From Allobosea sp. OK403 (GTDB lineage Bacteria > Pseudomonadota > Alphaproteobacteria > Rhizobiales > Beijerinckiaceae), in contig NZ_FOQV01000003.1 in the NCBI RefSeq assembly GCF_900113835.1, forward strand, positions 1 to 64,000: 64,000 nucleotides of DNA, written 5' to 3'. Numbering within the stretch: the first letter of the stretch is position 1; the number at the start of each line of letters is the position of its first letter. Under the pieces are notes generated by a model. It searched no databases and was not told the DNA's origin. It worked only from the letters and a program-made list of their open reading frames with translations. Made by a program: the position numbers and the translations under genes. Shown one piece after another: positions 28,485-36,936 of the stretch.

Positions 28485-29774
28485 TCAAATCCCCGCATAC
28501 ATCCGGCCCGGCTCGAAAATGCCGGCCGGATCGAAACTCGTCTTGATGCCGGCCGTGACCCGCAGCAGCGGTTCGGGCATCGGATCGAACACCGGCACGC
28601 TGGCGCGGATCGCGTCCGGCGCGCGCACCAGCGTGGCGTGACCGCCGAGCGGCTTGATCGCGGCGCGGATCGCGGCTGCGCCGGCATCATCCGCATCGGG
28701 CACCGCGAGCCAGACCAGCCCGCCGCCCCAATCATAGAACCAGCGCGCCTGTGGCAGCGCATTCGCTATGGCTGCCGTCGCCCTGGGTCCGTTCGTCGGC
28801 GCCAGCGACAAGCGCCAGACCGCCTCTTGCGTGCCGGCGAAGAAGCCTGCGTCGCGCACATCCTGCCACAGCGCCTCGGAGGCCGCTCCCTCCAGCATCT
28901 CCGGCGTGCCATGGGCGGTGAGGAGCGTGGCGAGCTCGGCGGCGCGATAGTCGATCGAGGCGGAGAAATTCTCCAGCCGCAGCAGCGTGCGGGCCTCACC
29001 CGAGCCGTTTCCGATCCAATTGGATCGTTCAACAGCTCCAGCTCTTTGTTTTGACGCGTTTTCTTCACGCGAACCGGTGTCCACTTCGCTCGAAAACGCT
29101 CTAGCGCCGATGCCAGCCGGCAGATGCGCCGCCGCGAAAGGCTCGAAGGGCGAGCCGAGCGCAGTCGAGAGCAGCCCGACCGCCGCCTCGTCCGGCAAAC
29201 CGCGCCAGACCAGCGTGACGACGCGCTCCGGCTTCGGCAGCACGCGGAAGACGACCTCGGTGAGGAAGCCCAGCGTCCCGAAGCTGCCGGCGACGAGCTT
29301 CACAAGATCAAGCCCGGTGACGTTCTTCATCACCCGCCCACCGGACTTGATCGCCTCGCCTCGGCCATTGATCAGCCTGATGCCGATGAGCGAATCGCGC
29401 GCCGCGCCAGCATTGATGCGGCGCGGGCCGGAAATATTGCCCGCCGCAACCGCCCCGATCGTCGGCGCTCCTTCTGTGCCCAGCAGCGCGCGATGGTCCA
29501 TCGGCTCGAAGGGCAGCATCTGGCCGCGTTCGGCCAGCGTCTCCTGCACAAGCGAAAGCGGCGTGCCGGCGCGCGCGCCGATCACCATCTCGGCGGGCTC
29601 ATAGAGCGTGATGCCGGTGAGGCCGGCGCTGGAGAGCGTGCTCGCCGCCTGCGAGGGCCGCCCGAGGCCGCTGCGCGTGCCGCCACCGCGAATGGCGAGC
29701 GGTATGCCGCTGGCGAACACGGATTTGACGACGGCGCAGGCCTGCGCCTCGGTGGTGGGTGTGTGGATGATCAC
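28485..29774 (-). CDS. glcE: Glycolate oxidase FAD-binding subunit GlcE, with an in-frame palindromic insertion
   Basis: 429 residues. FAD-binding (PCMH-type) half with PLAIRGGGTRSGLGRPSQAA and GGRVMKNVTGLDLVKLVAGS, C-terminal GKTSFDP-like end (IKTSFDPAGIFEPGRMYAGI). GTG 29774 (VIIHTPTTEAQACAVV) has AGGAGG six bases upstream, so I prefer it over the open frame to 29840. Residues about 224-255 (ARAFSSEVDTGSREENASKQ onward) are encoded by an R3 palindromic repeat and look unlike the family. Without them the protein is about 397 residues, close to the usual length. The frame remains open, so the product may be functional. Confidence 0.92.
   Translation of the reverse strand: MIIHTPTTEAQACAVVKSVFASGIPLAIRGGGTRSGLGRPSQAASTLSSAGLTGITLYEPAEMVIGARAGTPLSLVQETLAERGQMLPFEPMDHRALLGTEGAPTIGAVAAGNISGPRRINAGAARDSLIGIRLINGRGEAIKSGGRVMKNVTGLDLVKLVAGSFGTLGFLTEVVFRVLPKPERVVTLVWRGLPDEAAVGLLSTALGSPFEPFAAAHLPAGIGARAFSSEVDTGSREENASKQRAGAVERSNWIGNGSGEARTLLRLENFSASIDYRAAELATLLTAHGTPEMLEGAASEALWQDVRDAGFFAGTQEAVWRLSLAPTNGPRATAAIANALPQARWFYDWGGGLVWLAVPDADDAGAAAIRAAIKPLGGHATLVRAPDAIRASVPVFDPMPEPLLRVTAGIKTSFDPAGIFEPGRMYAGI
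29010..29104. repeat. R3 palindromic element inserted in frame inside glcE
   Basis: Aligns along its length with the intergenic element at 2254-2353: CCGATCCAATTGGATCG hairpin, a 25-base spacer, then GACGCGTTTTCTTCACGCGA and the complementary TCGCTCGAAAACGCTCTAG. It is read through without a stop by glcE on the minus strand. Confidence 0.9.
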
Positions 29775-29783
29775 GCACCACCT

Positions 29784-30185
29784 CCTGTCTTTCCGGGGCT
29801 TCGCGCAGCGAAGAACCCGGAACCCACGACGGGGCGACACACGTCAAGCGAGCCCTTCATAGAGGTCTTTCCATTCGGGATTCATGTCCTCGATCAGTGT
29901 GATCTTCCAAGCCCTGCGCCACTTCTTCTGAATCTTTTCCCGGTCAATGGCATCCCGGATGTCCTCGAACTGCTCGTACCAAACCAGCCGATCAACCCCA
30001 TAGCGACTCGTGAACCCTGCATTCTGCTTCGACTTGTGTTCATAGGTACGCCTCGCAACATTGTTGGTGACGCCGAGATAAAGTGTACCGCTCCGCTTGC
30101 TGGCCATGAGATAGACGAAACAGGTCATCGCGCTCACCCAGCCGTGGGTTCCGGGTTCTCGCTTCGCGAGCTCCGGAATGACAGG
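29784..30185. mobile_element. Candidate mobile element: GIY-YIG gene between terminal inverted repeats
   Basis: Left end 29784-29829 begins CCTGTCTTTCCGGGGCTTCG and continues GAAGAACCCGGAACCCACG. Right end 30142-30185 begins CGTGGGTTCCGGGTTCTCGC and ends CTCCGGAATGACAGG. The two ends are inverted repeats of about 45 bases with only a few mismatches. Between them lies a single small gene, the GIY-YIG protein at 29844-30128. The unit separates glcD from glcE, which are adjacent in ordinary glc operons. No target duplication was recognised. Mobility is inferred from structure only. Confidence 0.6.
29844..30128 (-). CDS. Small GIY-YIG nuclease-family protein
   Basis: 94 residues, a single GIY-YIG domain of the UPF0213/URI-like type. 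The first strands read MTCFVYLMASKRSGTLYLGV followed by TNNVARRTYEHK, with the catalytic Tyr/Arg (RRTYEHK) and the Glu in DIRDAIDREKIQKKWRR. Start ATG 30128 gives the canonical N-terminus; the longer frame upstream reads the right-hand inverted repeat. It sits between glcD and glcE on the same strand and is bracketed by inverted repeats, so it looks like cargo or the enzyme of a small element rather than a glycolate gene. Confidence 0.88.
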   Translation of the reverse strand: MTCFVYLMASKRSGTLYLGVTNNVARRTYEHKSKQNAGFTSRYGVDRLVWYEQFEDIRDAIDREKIQKKWRRAWKITLIEDMNPEWKDLYEGLA

Positions 30186-30187
30186 TT

Positions 30188-31624
30188 TTATGCCGCAACT
30201 CGCCCTTCCAGCGGAAACACCTTCGCGGGATTGAGCAGCCACTGCCCATCGAACACCGCCCTCACCCGCATCTGCTGCTGCAGATCCTCGGGATTGAACT
30301 GCACCGTCATCAGGTCGCGCTTCTCGATGCCGACGCCGTGCTCGCCGGTCAGGCAGCCGCCGACCTCGACGCAGAGCTTGAGGATGTCCATGCCGGCATC
30401 CTCGGCCTTCTGCGCCTCGATCGGGTCGTTGCAGTTGTAGAGGATCAGCGGGTGGAGATTGCCGTCCCCGGCATGGAAGACATTGGCGACGCGAAGCCCA
30501 TAGCCCTTCACGATCTCGTCCATGCGCCGCAGCACATGCGGCAATTGCCCGGTCGGGATCGTGCCGTCCATGCAGATATAGTCGGCGATGCGACCGGTCG
30601 CGCCGAAGGCGGATTTGCGGCCCTTCCAGATCGCCGCCGTCTCCATCGCCGACTTGCTCTCCTTGACGGTCTTGACGCCATGCTCGCGGGCAATAGTGAC
30701 GATGCGGGCAAGCTGGGCGTCCATCTCGGCATCCGAGCCCTCGACCTCGATGATCAGGAGCGCCTCGACATCCATCGGATAGCCGGCATGGGCGAAGGCC
30801 TCGCAGATCTCGATCGCCGGCTTGTCCATGAACTCCATCGCGACGGGAATGATGCCGGCGCCGATGATGGCGGCGACCGCCTCGCCCGCCTGCTCGCTGG
30901 TGGGGAAGCCGAACAGCACCGGGCGCGCGCCTTCGGCCGAGCGCAGGATGCGCACGGTCGCTTCCGTGACGATGCCGAGCTGGCCTTCCGAACCGACGAT
31001 CAGGCCGAGGATGTCGAGGCCGCCGGAATCGAGATGGGCACCGCCGATTTCAACGACGCTGCCGTCGAGCATCACCAGCGTGACGCCGAGCACGTTGTTG
31101 GTGGTGACGCCGTATTTCAGGCAATGCGCACCGCCCGAGTTCATGCCGATATTGCCGCCGATCGAGCAGGCGAGCTGCGAGGACGGGTCGGGCGCGTAGA
31201 AGAAGCCTTCCGCCATGACTTCGCCGGTGACGGCGAGATTGGTGACGCCGGCCTGCACCTTGGCGACGCGGTTGGCGTAATCGATCTCGAGGATACGGTT
31301 CATTTTGGAGACGCCGATGACGACAGCGTCCTCCTGCGGGATCGCGCCACCGGCGAGCGACGTGCCCGCCCCACGCGGCACGACCGGCACGCCCTGGGCG
31401 CTGCAGAATTTCAGCACCGCCGCGACCTCCTGCGTGGTCGAGGGCAACACGACGGCCAGCGGCAGGCGGCGATAGGCGGTCAGCGCATCGGTCTCGTAAG
31501 GCCTGCGCTCATCGGCCGAGGTGATCAGCGCCTCGGGCGCGACCAGGCGGCTCAGGCCGGCGATGATCTCGTCGCGGCGAGCGAGGATGCTCTCATCGGG
31601 CACGGGAAAGGCGATGGCGGACAT
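30188..31624 (-). CDS. glcD: Glycolate oxidase subunit GlcD
   Basis: 478 residues, FAD-linked oxidase. PCMH-type FAD-binding domain with VPVVPRGAGTSLAGGAIPQE and GGNIGMNSGGAHCLKYGVTT, and a C-terminal oxidase domain with VFHAGDGNLHPLILYN and GGCLTGEHGVGIEKRDLM. Catalytic subunit for glycolate (and possibly D-lactate) oxidation. First gene of the glcD-glcE-glcF operon; the start lies 239 bases from a divergent LysR gene that probably controls it. Confidence 0.96.
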   Translation of the reverse strand: MSAIAFPVPDESILARRDEIIAGLSRLVAPEALITSADERRPYETDALTAYRRLPLAVVLPSTTQEVAAVLKFCSAQGVPVVPRGAGTSLAGGAIPQEDAVVIGVSKMNRILEIDYANRVAKVQAGVTNLAVTGEVMAEGFFYAPDPSSQLACSIGGNIGMNSGGAHCLKYGVTTNNVLGVTLVMLDGSVVEIGGAHLDSGGLDILGLIVGSEGQLGIVTEATVRILRSAEGARPVLFGFPTSEQAGEAVAAIIGAGIIPVAMEFMDKPAIEICEAFAHAGYPMDVEALLIIEVEGSDAEMDAQLARIVTIAREHGVKTVKESKSAMETAAIWKGRKSAFGATGRIADYICMDGTIPTGQLPHVLRRMDEIVKGYGLRVANVFHAGDGNLHPLILYNCNDPIEAQKAEDAGMDILKLCVEVGGCLTGEHGVGIEKRDLMTVQFNPEDLQQQMRVRAVFDGQWLLNPAKVFPLEGRVAA

Positions 31625-31658
31625 GAACAGCCTCTATCGTTGCAGACATCCGGCCCCC

Positions 31659-31744
31659 CGTCATTGCGAGCGCAGCGAAGCAATCCAGTCTCGTAGAGCG
31701 CAGTGGCCCTGGATTGCTTCGTCGCTGCGCTCCTCGCAATGACG
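31659..31744. repeat. Palindromic element CGTCATTGCGAGCG family (R5)
   Basis: Left arm CGTCATTGCGAGCGCAGCGA followed by AGCAATCCAG, right arm the complement CTGGATTGCTTCG ... CTCGCAATGACG. Same family as 21126-21206. It fills most of the divergent region between glcD and the LysR gene. Confidence 0.9.
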
Positions 31745-31835
31745 ATGGCGGCGAGTCACGCTCAAGGTGGAGCATGGCCGCAGCAATCCTAGACCAATTC
31801 CAACTGGCTTGCAGTGCAACCAACGTCCATGATTA

Positions 31836-31850
31836 TTTCCAATTCGGAAA
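31836..31850. promoter_or_regulatory. Candidate operator upstream of the glc-side LysR gene
   Basis: Inverted repeat TTTCC-AATTC-GGAAA located 14 bases before the LysR ATG. It could be an autoregulatory site; symmetry only. Confidence 0.3.
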
Positions 31851-31863
31851 AGATGAGGGCGCT

Positions 31864-32769
31864 ATGGACCGGTTCGGCGATCTCGACGTCTTCGCCCATG
31901 TCGTCACGGCCAAGAGCATGTCGGCGGCGGGCCGCCAGCTCAACCTCTCGCCGGCCGTCATTTCCAAGCGCATCCGGCGTCTGGAGGAGCGGCTCGGCGT
32001 GCGCCTGCTGCAGCGCACGACACGGCAACTCTCGCTGACCGAGGCCGGCCAGGGCTTTTATGAGCGCGTGGTCTCGGTGCTGTCCTCGATCGAGGATGCC
32101 GAGTCCTGGGTCGCCAGCGGCGCAGGCCAGGCGCGCGGCACGCTGCGCGTCTCGGCGCCGACCTCCTTCGGGCGGCTGCATATCGCGCCGCATCTCAAGC
32201 CCTTCCTCGATGCGCATCCGCAGGTGACGGTCGACCTGATCCTGGGCGACGCCTTCGTCGACATCGTCGGCGAAGGCTTCGACCTGGCGGTGCGCATCGC
32301 CGACCTCCAGGATTCGAGCCTCGTCGCCAAGCGGCTCGCGCCGAATCACCGCGTGCTTTGCGCCACGCCGGGCTATCTCGCCGCGAACGGCACGCCCGGC
32401 AGCATCGAGGATCTGGCGCGCCATACGCTGATCGCGCACAACGCCGACCATTGGCGATTGGACGGGCCGGGCGGGCCAGTCAGCGTGCGCGTCAACGGAC
32501 CCTTACGGACCAATTCGAGCGAGGTGGTGCGCGAGGCGCTGCTGGCCGGCCTCGGCATCGCGCTGCGCTCGACCTGGGATGTCGGGCCGGAGCTGAAATC
32601 GGGCGCCTTGCAACGCGTCCTGCCGGAGTATTCCGTCGGCAAGCGCGTCGCGGTCTACGCGGTCTATCCCAGCCGCCGGCATATGGAGCAGAAGGTGCGC
32701 GCCTTCGTCGACTATCTCGGCGAGCTCTATGGCGCGACACCATACTGGGATGAGGGGCTGGGGTTGTGA
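31864..32769 (+). CDS. LysR family transcriptional regulator, divergent from glcD
   Basis: 301 residues. Winged HTH MDRFGDLDVFAHVVTAKSMS, AAGRQLNLSPAVISKRIRRL, EERLGVRLLQRTTRQLSLTE, followed by a substrate-binding domain (GTLRVSAPTSFGRLHIAPHL) of the CrgA/AaeR-like subgroup. ATG 31864 gives the canonical start; the open frame to 31714 runs through the R5 repeat. Divergent position makes the glycolate oxidase operon the likely target. Confidence 0.92.
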   Translation: MDRFGDLDVFAHVVTAKSMSAAGRQLNLSPAVISKRIRRLEERLGVRLLQRTTRQLSLTEAGQGFYERVVSVLSSIEDAESWVASGAGQARGTLRVSAPTSFGRLHIAPHLKPFLDAHPQVTVDLILGDAFVDIVGEGFDLAVRIADLQDSSLVAKRLAPNHRVLCATPGYLAANGTPGSIEDLARHTLIAHNADHWRLDGPGGPVSVRVNGPLRTNSSEVVREALLAGLGIALRSTWDVGPELKSGALQRVLPEYSVGKRVAVYAVYPSRRHMEQKVRAFVDYLGELYGATPYWDEGLGL

Positions 32770-32843
32770 GGCGCATAGTTGGCGAAGCCGCCGATCTGTG
32801 CTCCCGATAACCCGACACCAAAACGGCCCAGGGATTGGAAATC

Positions 32844-33770
32844 ATGTTCGGCGTTCTCGAAGGCACCGGCGTCGAGGTTCTCGACCAGCGCTTCCATCGC
32901 ATCGTGCCCGGCTCCGCCCGCGTCGAGCGCCTCTGGACCGGCGCGCGCTGGTCGGAAGGGCCTGCCTGGTTTCCCGCCCACCACATGCTGGTCTGGTCGG
33001 ACATCCCCAATGACCGGATGCTGCGCTACGACGCGCTGAGCGGCCAGGTCGGCGTCTTCCGCCAGCCGGCCCGGAACTCCAACGGCAACACGGTCGATCG
33101 CCAGGGCAGACTCGTCACCTGCGAACATGGCGGGCGTCAGGTGACACGAACCGAGCATGACGGCTCCGTCACCGTGCTGGCGAGCCACTTCAACGGCAAG
33201 CGGCTGAACTCGCCCAATGACGTCGTGGTCAAGTCGGACGGCTCGATCTGGTTCACCGACCCCGATTACGGCATCCTCACCGATTATGAGGGCAACACAT
33301 CCGACAGCGAGATCGGGCGTTGCAACGTCTATAGAATAGACCCGCAGTCGGGCGCCGTGACCATCGTCACCGATGATTTCGTCAAGCCCAACGGCCTCGC
33401 CTTCTCCCTCGACGAAAGCATCCTCTACATTGCCGATACCGGCGCGAGCCATGACCCCGCCAACGGCCCGCGCCATATCCGCGCCTGCCGGCTCGGCGCG
33501 GACGGCGCGACGCTCGGGCGCTCCGAGATCTTCGCGACCTGCACGGCTGGCCTGTTCGACGGCTTCCGGCTGGATGTGACCGGCCGGATCTGGACCAGTG
33601 CGGCCGATGGCGTGCACATCTACCACCCCGACGGCACGCTGATCGGCAAGGTCGCGATCCCCGAGACCGTCGCCAACGTCGCCTGGGGCGGCCCCAAGCT
33701 CAACCGCCTGTTCATCTGCGGCACGACCTCGCTCTACGCCGTGATGACGCACACCAACGGCGCGCGCTGA
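32844..33770 (+). CDS. SMP-30/gluconolactonase family protein
   Basis: 308 residues, six-bladed propeller lactonase. EGPAWFPAHHMLVWSDIPND carries the metal-binding Glu; NGNTVDRQGRLVTCEHGGRQ and RLNSPNDVVVKSDGSIWFTD (Asn-Asp pair) and NGLAFSLDESILYIADTGAS provide the remaining Ca/Zn ligands. Hydrolyses sugar lactones in the family. ATG 32844 is preferred over TTG 32835. It stands between a LysR gene and an orphan binding protein. Confidence 0.93.
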   Translation: MFGVLEGTGVEVLDQRFHRIVPGSARVERLWTGARWSEGPAWFPAHHMLVWSDIPNDRMLRYDALSGQVGVFRQPARNSNGNTVDRQGRLVTCEHGGRQVTRTEHDGSVTVLASHFNGKRLNSPNDVVVKSDGSIWFTDPDYGILTDYEGNTSDSEIGRCNVYRIDPQSGAVTIVTDDFVKPNGLAFSLDESILYIADTGASHDPANGPRHIRACRLGADGATLGRSEIFATCTAGLFDGFRLDVTGRIWTSAADGVHIYHPDGTLIGKVAIPETVANVAWGGPKLNRLFICGTTSLYAVMTHTNGAR

Positions 33771-33839
33771 GCGAGGGGGGCAGGTCACGTCGCATTCGGT
33801 CTGATGCCGCAGGGCCGACGATTCCAGCCCGAACCACGC

Positions 33840-33987
33840 CGTCATTCCGGGGCAGGCGGCAGGCCTGAGCCCGGAACCCAGAACCGATGCCCGCGACGTT
33901 TGAGGCTCGCCATGCGAGCGCGTTATGGAGAATCCGCATCGGTTCTGGGTTCCGGGCTCGATCCTTCGGATCGCCCCGGAATGACGG
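33840..33987. repeat. Palindromic element CGTCATTCCGGGGC family (R7), without a gene
   Basis: Left end CGTCATTCCGGGGCAGGCGG ... GAGCCCGGAACCCAGAACCG, right end CGGTTCTGGGTTCCGGGCTC ... GCCCCGGAATGACG. Shares GTCATTCCGG and CCCGGAACCCA with the ends of the GIY-YIG element at 29784-30185, but the centre is only a short non-coding spacer. Confidence 0.85.
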
Positions 33988-34109
33988 CGGTGTTTCCAGA
34001 TCAAGTCGTCGCACTTGCCGGCCCCCGCGACATGGCGCCCGGACAGCCACCCCGCCCGTGGCATAGGCCTTGCTGAACGGCATGCAGCTTCCCCCATAGA
34101 GGTGCATGC

Positions 34110-35717
34110 ATGTTCAAACGCTTGCCAATATTTAAACGCTTGGTGGTCTCGGTCGCCCTCGCCCTTTCCATGGCCAGCGCGGCGCAGGCGGAATCGGTCG
34201 TCCGCTACGGCATCTCGCTCGCCGACATCCCGCTGACCTCGGGCCAGCCCGACCGCGGCGCCGGAGCCTACAAGTTCACCGGCTATACGCTCTACGACCC
34301 GCTGGTCGCCTGGGAGATGGACATCGCCGACAGGCCGGGCAAGCTCGTGCCCGGGCTCGCGACCGAGTGGAAGGTCGACGCCGCCGACCAGAAGAAATGG
34401 CTCTTCACCCTGCGCGAGGGCGTGACGTTCCATGATGGCAGCGCCTTCGACGCCAACGCCGTGGTCTGGAACCTCGACAAGGTCCTGGACGAGAAAGCCC
34501 CGCATTACGACCGCCGCCAGGCCGCACAGGTGAAGCCGCGCCTGCCGTCGGTCGCGAGCTACCGGGCGGTCGATGCGAAGACCGTCGAGATCACCACCAA
34601 GGCGGTCGACTCGTTCTTCCCCTATCAGATGCTCTGGTTCCTGGTTTCGAGCCCGGCGCAATATGAGAAGCTCGGCAAGGACTGGGACAAGTTCGCGCTG
34701 ACGCCCTCGGGCACCGGCCCGTTCAAGCTCGACAAATTCGTACCGCGCGAGCGCGCCGAGCTCGTCAGGAACCCGGATTACTGGAACAAGAACCGCCTCG
34801 CCAAGGTCGACCGCCTGATCCTGCTGCCGATCCCAGAGGTGCTGGCGCGCACCAATGCGCTGATCACCGGGCAAGTCGACCTGATCGAGACGCCGGCTCC
34901 CGACACCGTGCCGCGCCTCAAGCAGGCCGGCATGAGGATCGTCGAGAACGTCACGCCCCATGTCTGGAACTACCATCTCAGCGTGGCGCCGGGCTCGCCC
35001 TGGACGGATCTGCGCCTGCGCAAGGCGATGAACCTCGCCATCGACCGCAACGGCATCGTCGAATTGCTCAACGGCCTCGCCAAGCCGGCGGTCGGCCAGG
35101 TCGATCCGGCAAGCCCCTGGTTCGGCAAGCCGAATTTCCAGATCAAATATGATCCCGATGCCGCCAGGAAGCTGCTGGCCGAGGCCGGCTATTCCAAGGA
35201 GAAGCCGCTGAAGGCGACCTTCGTCATCGCCCAGGGCGGCACCGGACAGATGCAGTCGCTGCCGATGAACGAGTTCATCCAGCAGAACCTCAGGGATGTC
35301 GGCATCGAGCTCGAGTTCAAAGTCGTCGAGCTCGAGGTGCTCTATACGCGCTGGCGCAAGGGCGCGAAGGACGAGATGAACGCCGATGTGACCGCGAACA
35401 ACATCGCCTATGTCACCTCCGACCCGCTCTACGCGATCATCCGCTTCTTCCACTCCAACCAGGTTGCGCCGGTCGGCGTGAACTGGGGAACCTGGTCGAG
35501 CCCGGCGGTCGACGCCTTGCTGGACGAGGCCACCAAGACCTTCGACGTCGCCAAGCAGGATGAATTGCTGGCCAAGGCCCATGCCCAGATCGTCGACGAC
35601 GCCGTGCTGGTCTGGGTGGTGCACGACACCAACCCGCATGTGCTGTCCCCGAAGATCAAGAAGTTCGTGCTGGCCCAGCACTGGTTCCAGGACCTGACCA
35701 CGATCGGGGTGGATTGA
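34110..35717 (+). CDS. ABC transporter substrate-binding protein, family 5 (peptide/nickel type)
   Basis: 535 residues with a signal peptide (MFKRLPIFKRLVVSVALALS, cleaved after AAQA). Family 5 features: FTGYTLYDPLVAWEMDIADR, WLFTLREGVTFHDGSAFDAN, GTGPFKLDKFVPRERAELVR and KAMNLAIDRNGIVELLNGLA. Binds peptides or other solutes for an ABC importer. No permease or ATPase genes adjoin it, so it is an orphan. Closely paralogous to the binding protein at 52613-54262, which shares the SDIP-T-G-P start and the GIVELLNG segment. Confidence 0.93.
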   Translation: MFKRLPIFKRLVVSVALALSMASAAQAESVVRYGISLADIPLTSGQPDRGAGAYKFTGYTLYDPLVAWEMDIADRPGKLVPGLATEWKVDAADQKKWLFTLREGVTFHDGSAFDANAVVWNLDKVLDEKAPHYDRRQAAQVKPRLPSVASYRAVDAKTVEITTKAVDSFFPYQMLWFLVSSPAQYEKLGKDWDKFALTPSGTGPFKLDKFVPRERAELVRNPDYWNKNRLAKVDRLILLPIPEVLARTNALITGQVDLIETPAPDTVPRLKQAGMRIVENVTPHVWNYHLSVAPGSPWTDLRLRKAMNLAIDRNGIVELLNGLAKPAVGQVDPASPWFGKPNFQIKYDPDAARKLLAEAGYSKEKPLKATFVIAQGGTGQMQSLPMNEFIQQNLRDVGIELEFKVVELEVLYTRWRKGAKDEMNADVTANNIAYVTSDPLYAIIRFFHSNQVAPVGVNWGTWSSPAVDALLDEATKTFDVAKQDELLAKAHAQIVDDAVLVWVVHDTNPHVLSPKIKKFVLAQHWFQDLTTIGVD

Positions 35718-35738
35718 GGAAAAGCCGCGCCGCTGGGT

Positions 35739-36848
35739 TCAGCGCTCCGGCGGCGCGTCCTTGATCCGGGCGACGATGAACGGCATCGCCAGGCCGATCA
35801 GCAGGAAGCGCGTGAGGTGGTGGGAGCCGACATAGAGCGTGTCGAGCCCCATGGCGAAGGCGAGCATCGCCATGGCCTCGAGCCCGCCCGGCGCAAAAGC
35901 GGTCATCGCGCTGGCATAGGGCACGCCAGCCAGCCGGGCCGCCGGCCAGGCGAAGGCGAAGGCAACGGCGATCGAGACGAAGAAGCCGCCGACCGCAAGC
36001 GGGAACAGTCCCAGAAGCTCCGGCCGGGGGATATGCGCGATACGCCCGCCCATGGTGGAACCCAGCAACACCAGCACGGCGGTCTGGATCTCGGGTGGCA
36101 ATGTGCCGTGGACGAGGCCCGTGCCATGCAGGACGGCGCTGGCGAAGGTTGCGCCGAACATCATCGGCGCCGCCATGCGCAGCCGATCGAAGACGAGCCC
36201 GACCGCCAGGCCGCAGAGCAGCACGAACAGCATCGTGTCGGCCCCGACGATATCGGCCTGTGGTACCGGCACCGCCGAATGGGCCCCGCTCAGCTGCATC
36301 GCGCCCGGGAGCAGCGCCACCAGGACGAGCAGGCGGAAGAGCTGAACGACCGAGATCCGGCCAATATTGGCGCCCTTCGCCTGCGCCACGGCCAGCACCG
36401 TCGCGAGCGCGCCCGGTGCCGAGGCGAGCAGGGCATCGATCCAGGACCAGCGCGCGACATAACGCAGATACGCCCCTGTCAGGATCATGATCGCCGCCAT
36501 GCCGAGCAGAAGCACGACGAGCGAGGCCGGGTAGCGGGCAGCGGCTGCGAGCGCCTCGGGCGTCGCCGCCGAGCCGATGATCGTGCCGGACAGGAGCACC
36601 GTCGAATCGAACCACGACCGGCGCAGAGCAGGCAGCGGGCGCAGGAAGGCGACCGTCGCGCTCAGTATCATCGAGCCTGACAGCCAGGCCGCGGGCGCGC
36701 CCAGCAGGGCGAAGGCGGCGCCGCCAAGCCAGGCGATGCCGATGGTCACGGCCTCGCGACCCAGAACAGCCAGCCGTGTCGAGGGATAACCGAAAAGCGC
36801 CATCGCATCCACGACCGCGCCAGAAGCGGGCGGCTCCGGCGCACTCAT
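35739..36848 (-). CDS. AbrB family membrane protein (PF05145-like)
   Basis: 369 residues, about ten helices in two similar halves typical of the AbrB/putative ammonia monooxygenase family: GAPAAWLSGSMILSATVAFL in the first half, GSTMGGRIAHIPRPELLGLF and YASAMTAFAPGGLEAMAMLA in the second. The name ammonia monooxygenase is historical; a permease role is more likely. ATG 36848 starts MSAPEPPASG; a TTG at 36872 is possible. Convergent with the binding-protein gene. Confidence 0.85.
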   Translation of the reverse strand: MSAPEPPASGAVVDAMALFGYPSTRLAVLGREAVTIGIAWLGGAAFALLGAPAAWLSGSMILSATVAFLRPLPALRRSWFDSTVLLSGTIIGSAATPEALAAAARYPASLVVLLLGMAAIMILTGAYLRYVARWSWIDALLASAPGALATVLAVAQAKGANIGRISVVQLFRLLVLVALLPGAMQLSGAHSAVPVPQADIVGADTMLFVLLCGLAVGLVFDRLRMAAPMMFGATFASAVLHGTGLVHGTLPPEIQTAVLVLLGSTMGGRIAHIPRPELLGLFPLAVGGFFVSIAVAFAFAWPAARLAGVPYASAMTAFAPGGLEAMAMLAFAMGLDTLYVGSHHLTRFLLIGLAMPFIVARIKDAPPER

Positions 36849-36936
36849 GAACGCGGGGCGCGGCGAGGTCAATTTCGCCGCCGCGCCGGCAGCGCAACGA
36901 TACCCTGCAGCGAAAGCGCGCCGGCTCGCACTCCTT

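Noticed and set aside
31714-31863. N-terminal extension of the glc-side LysR regulator
   Set aside because: Runs through the R5 repeat; the canonical LysR start is at 31864.
32727-35681. 984-codon minus-strand open frame across the lactonase and binding-protein genes
   Set aside because: Antisense shadow of two well recognised plus-strand genes; no family features.
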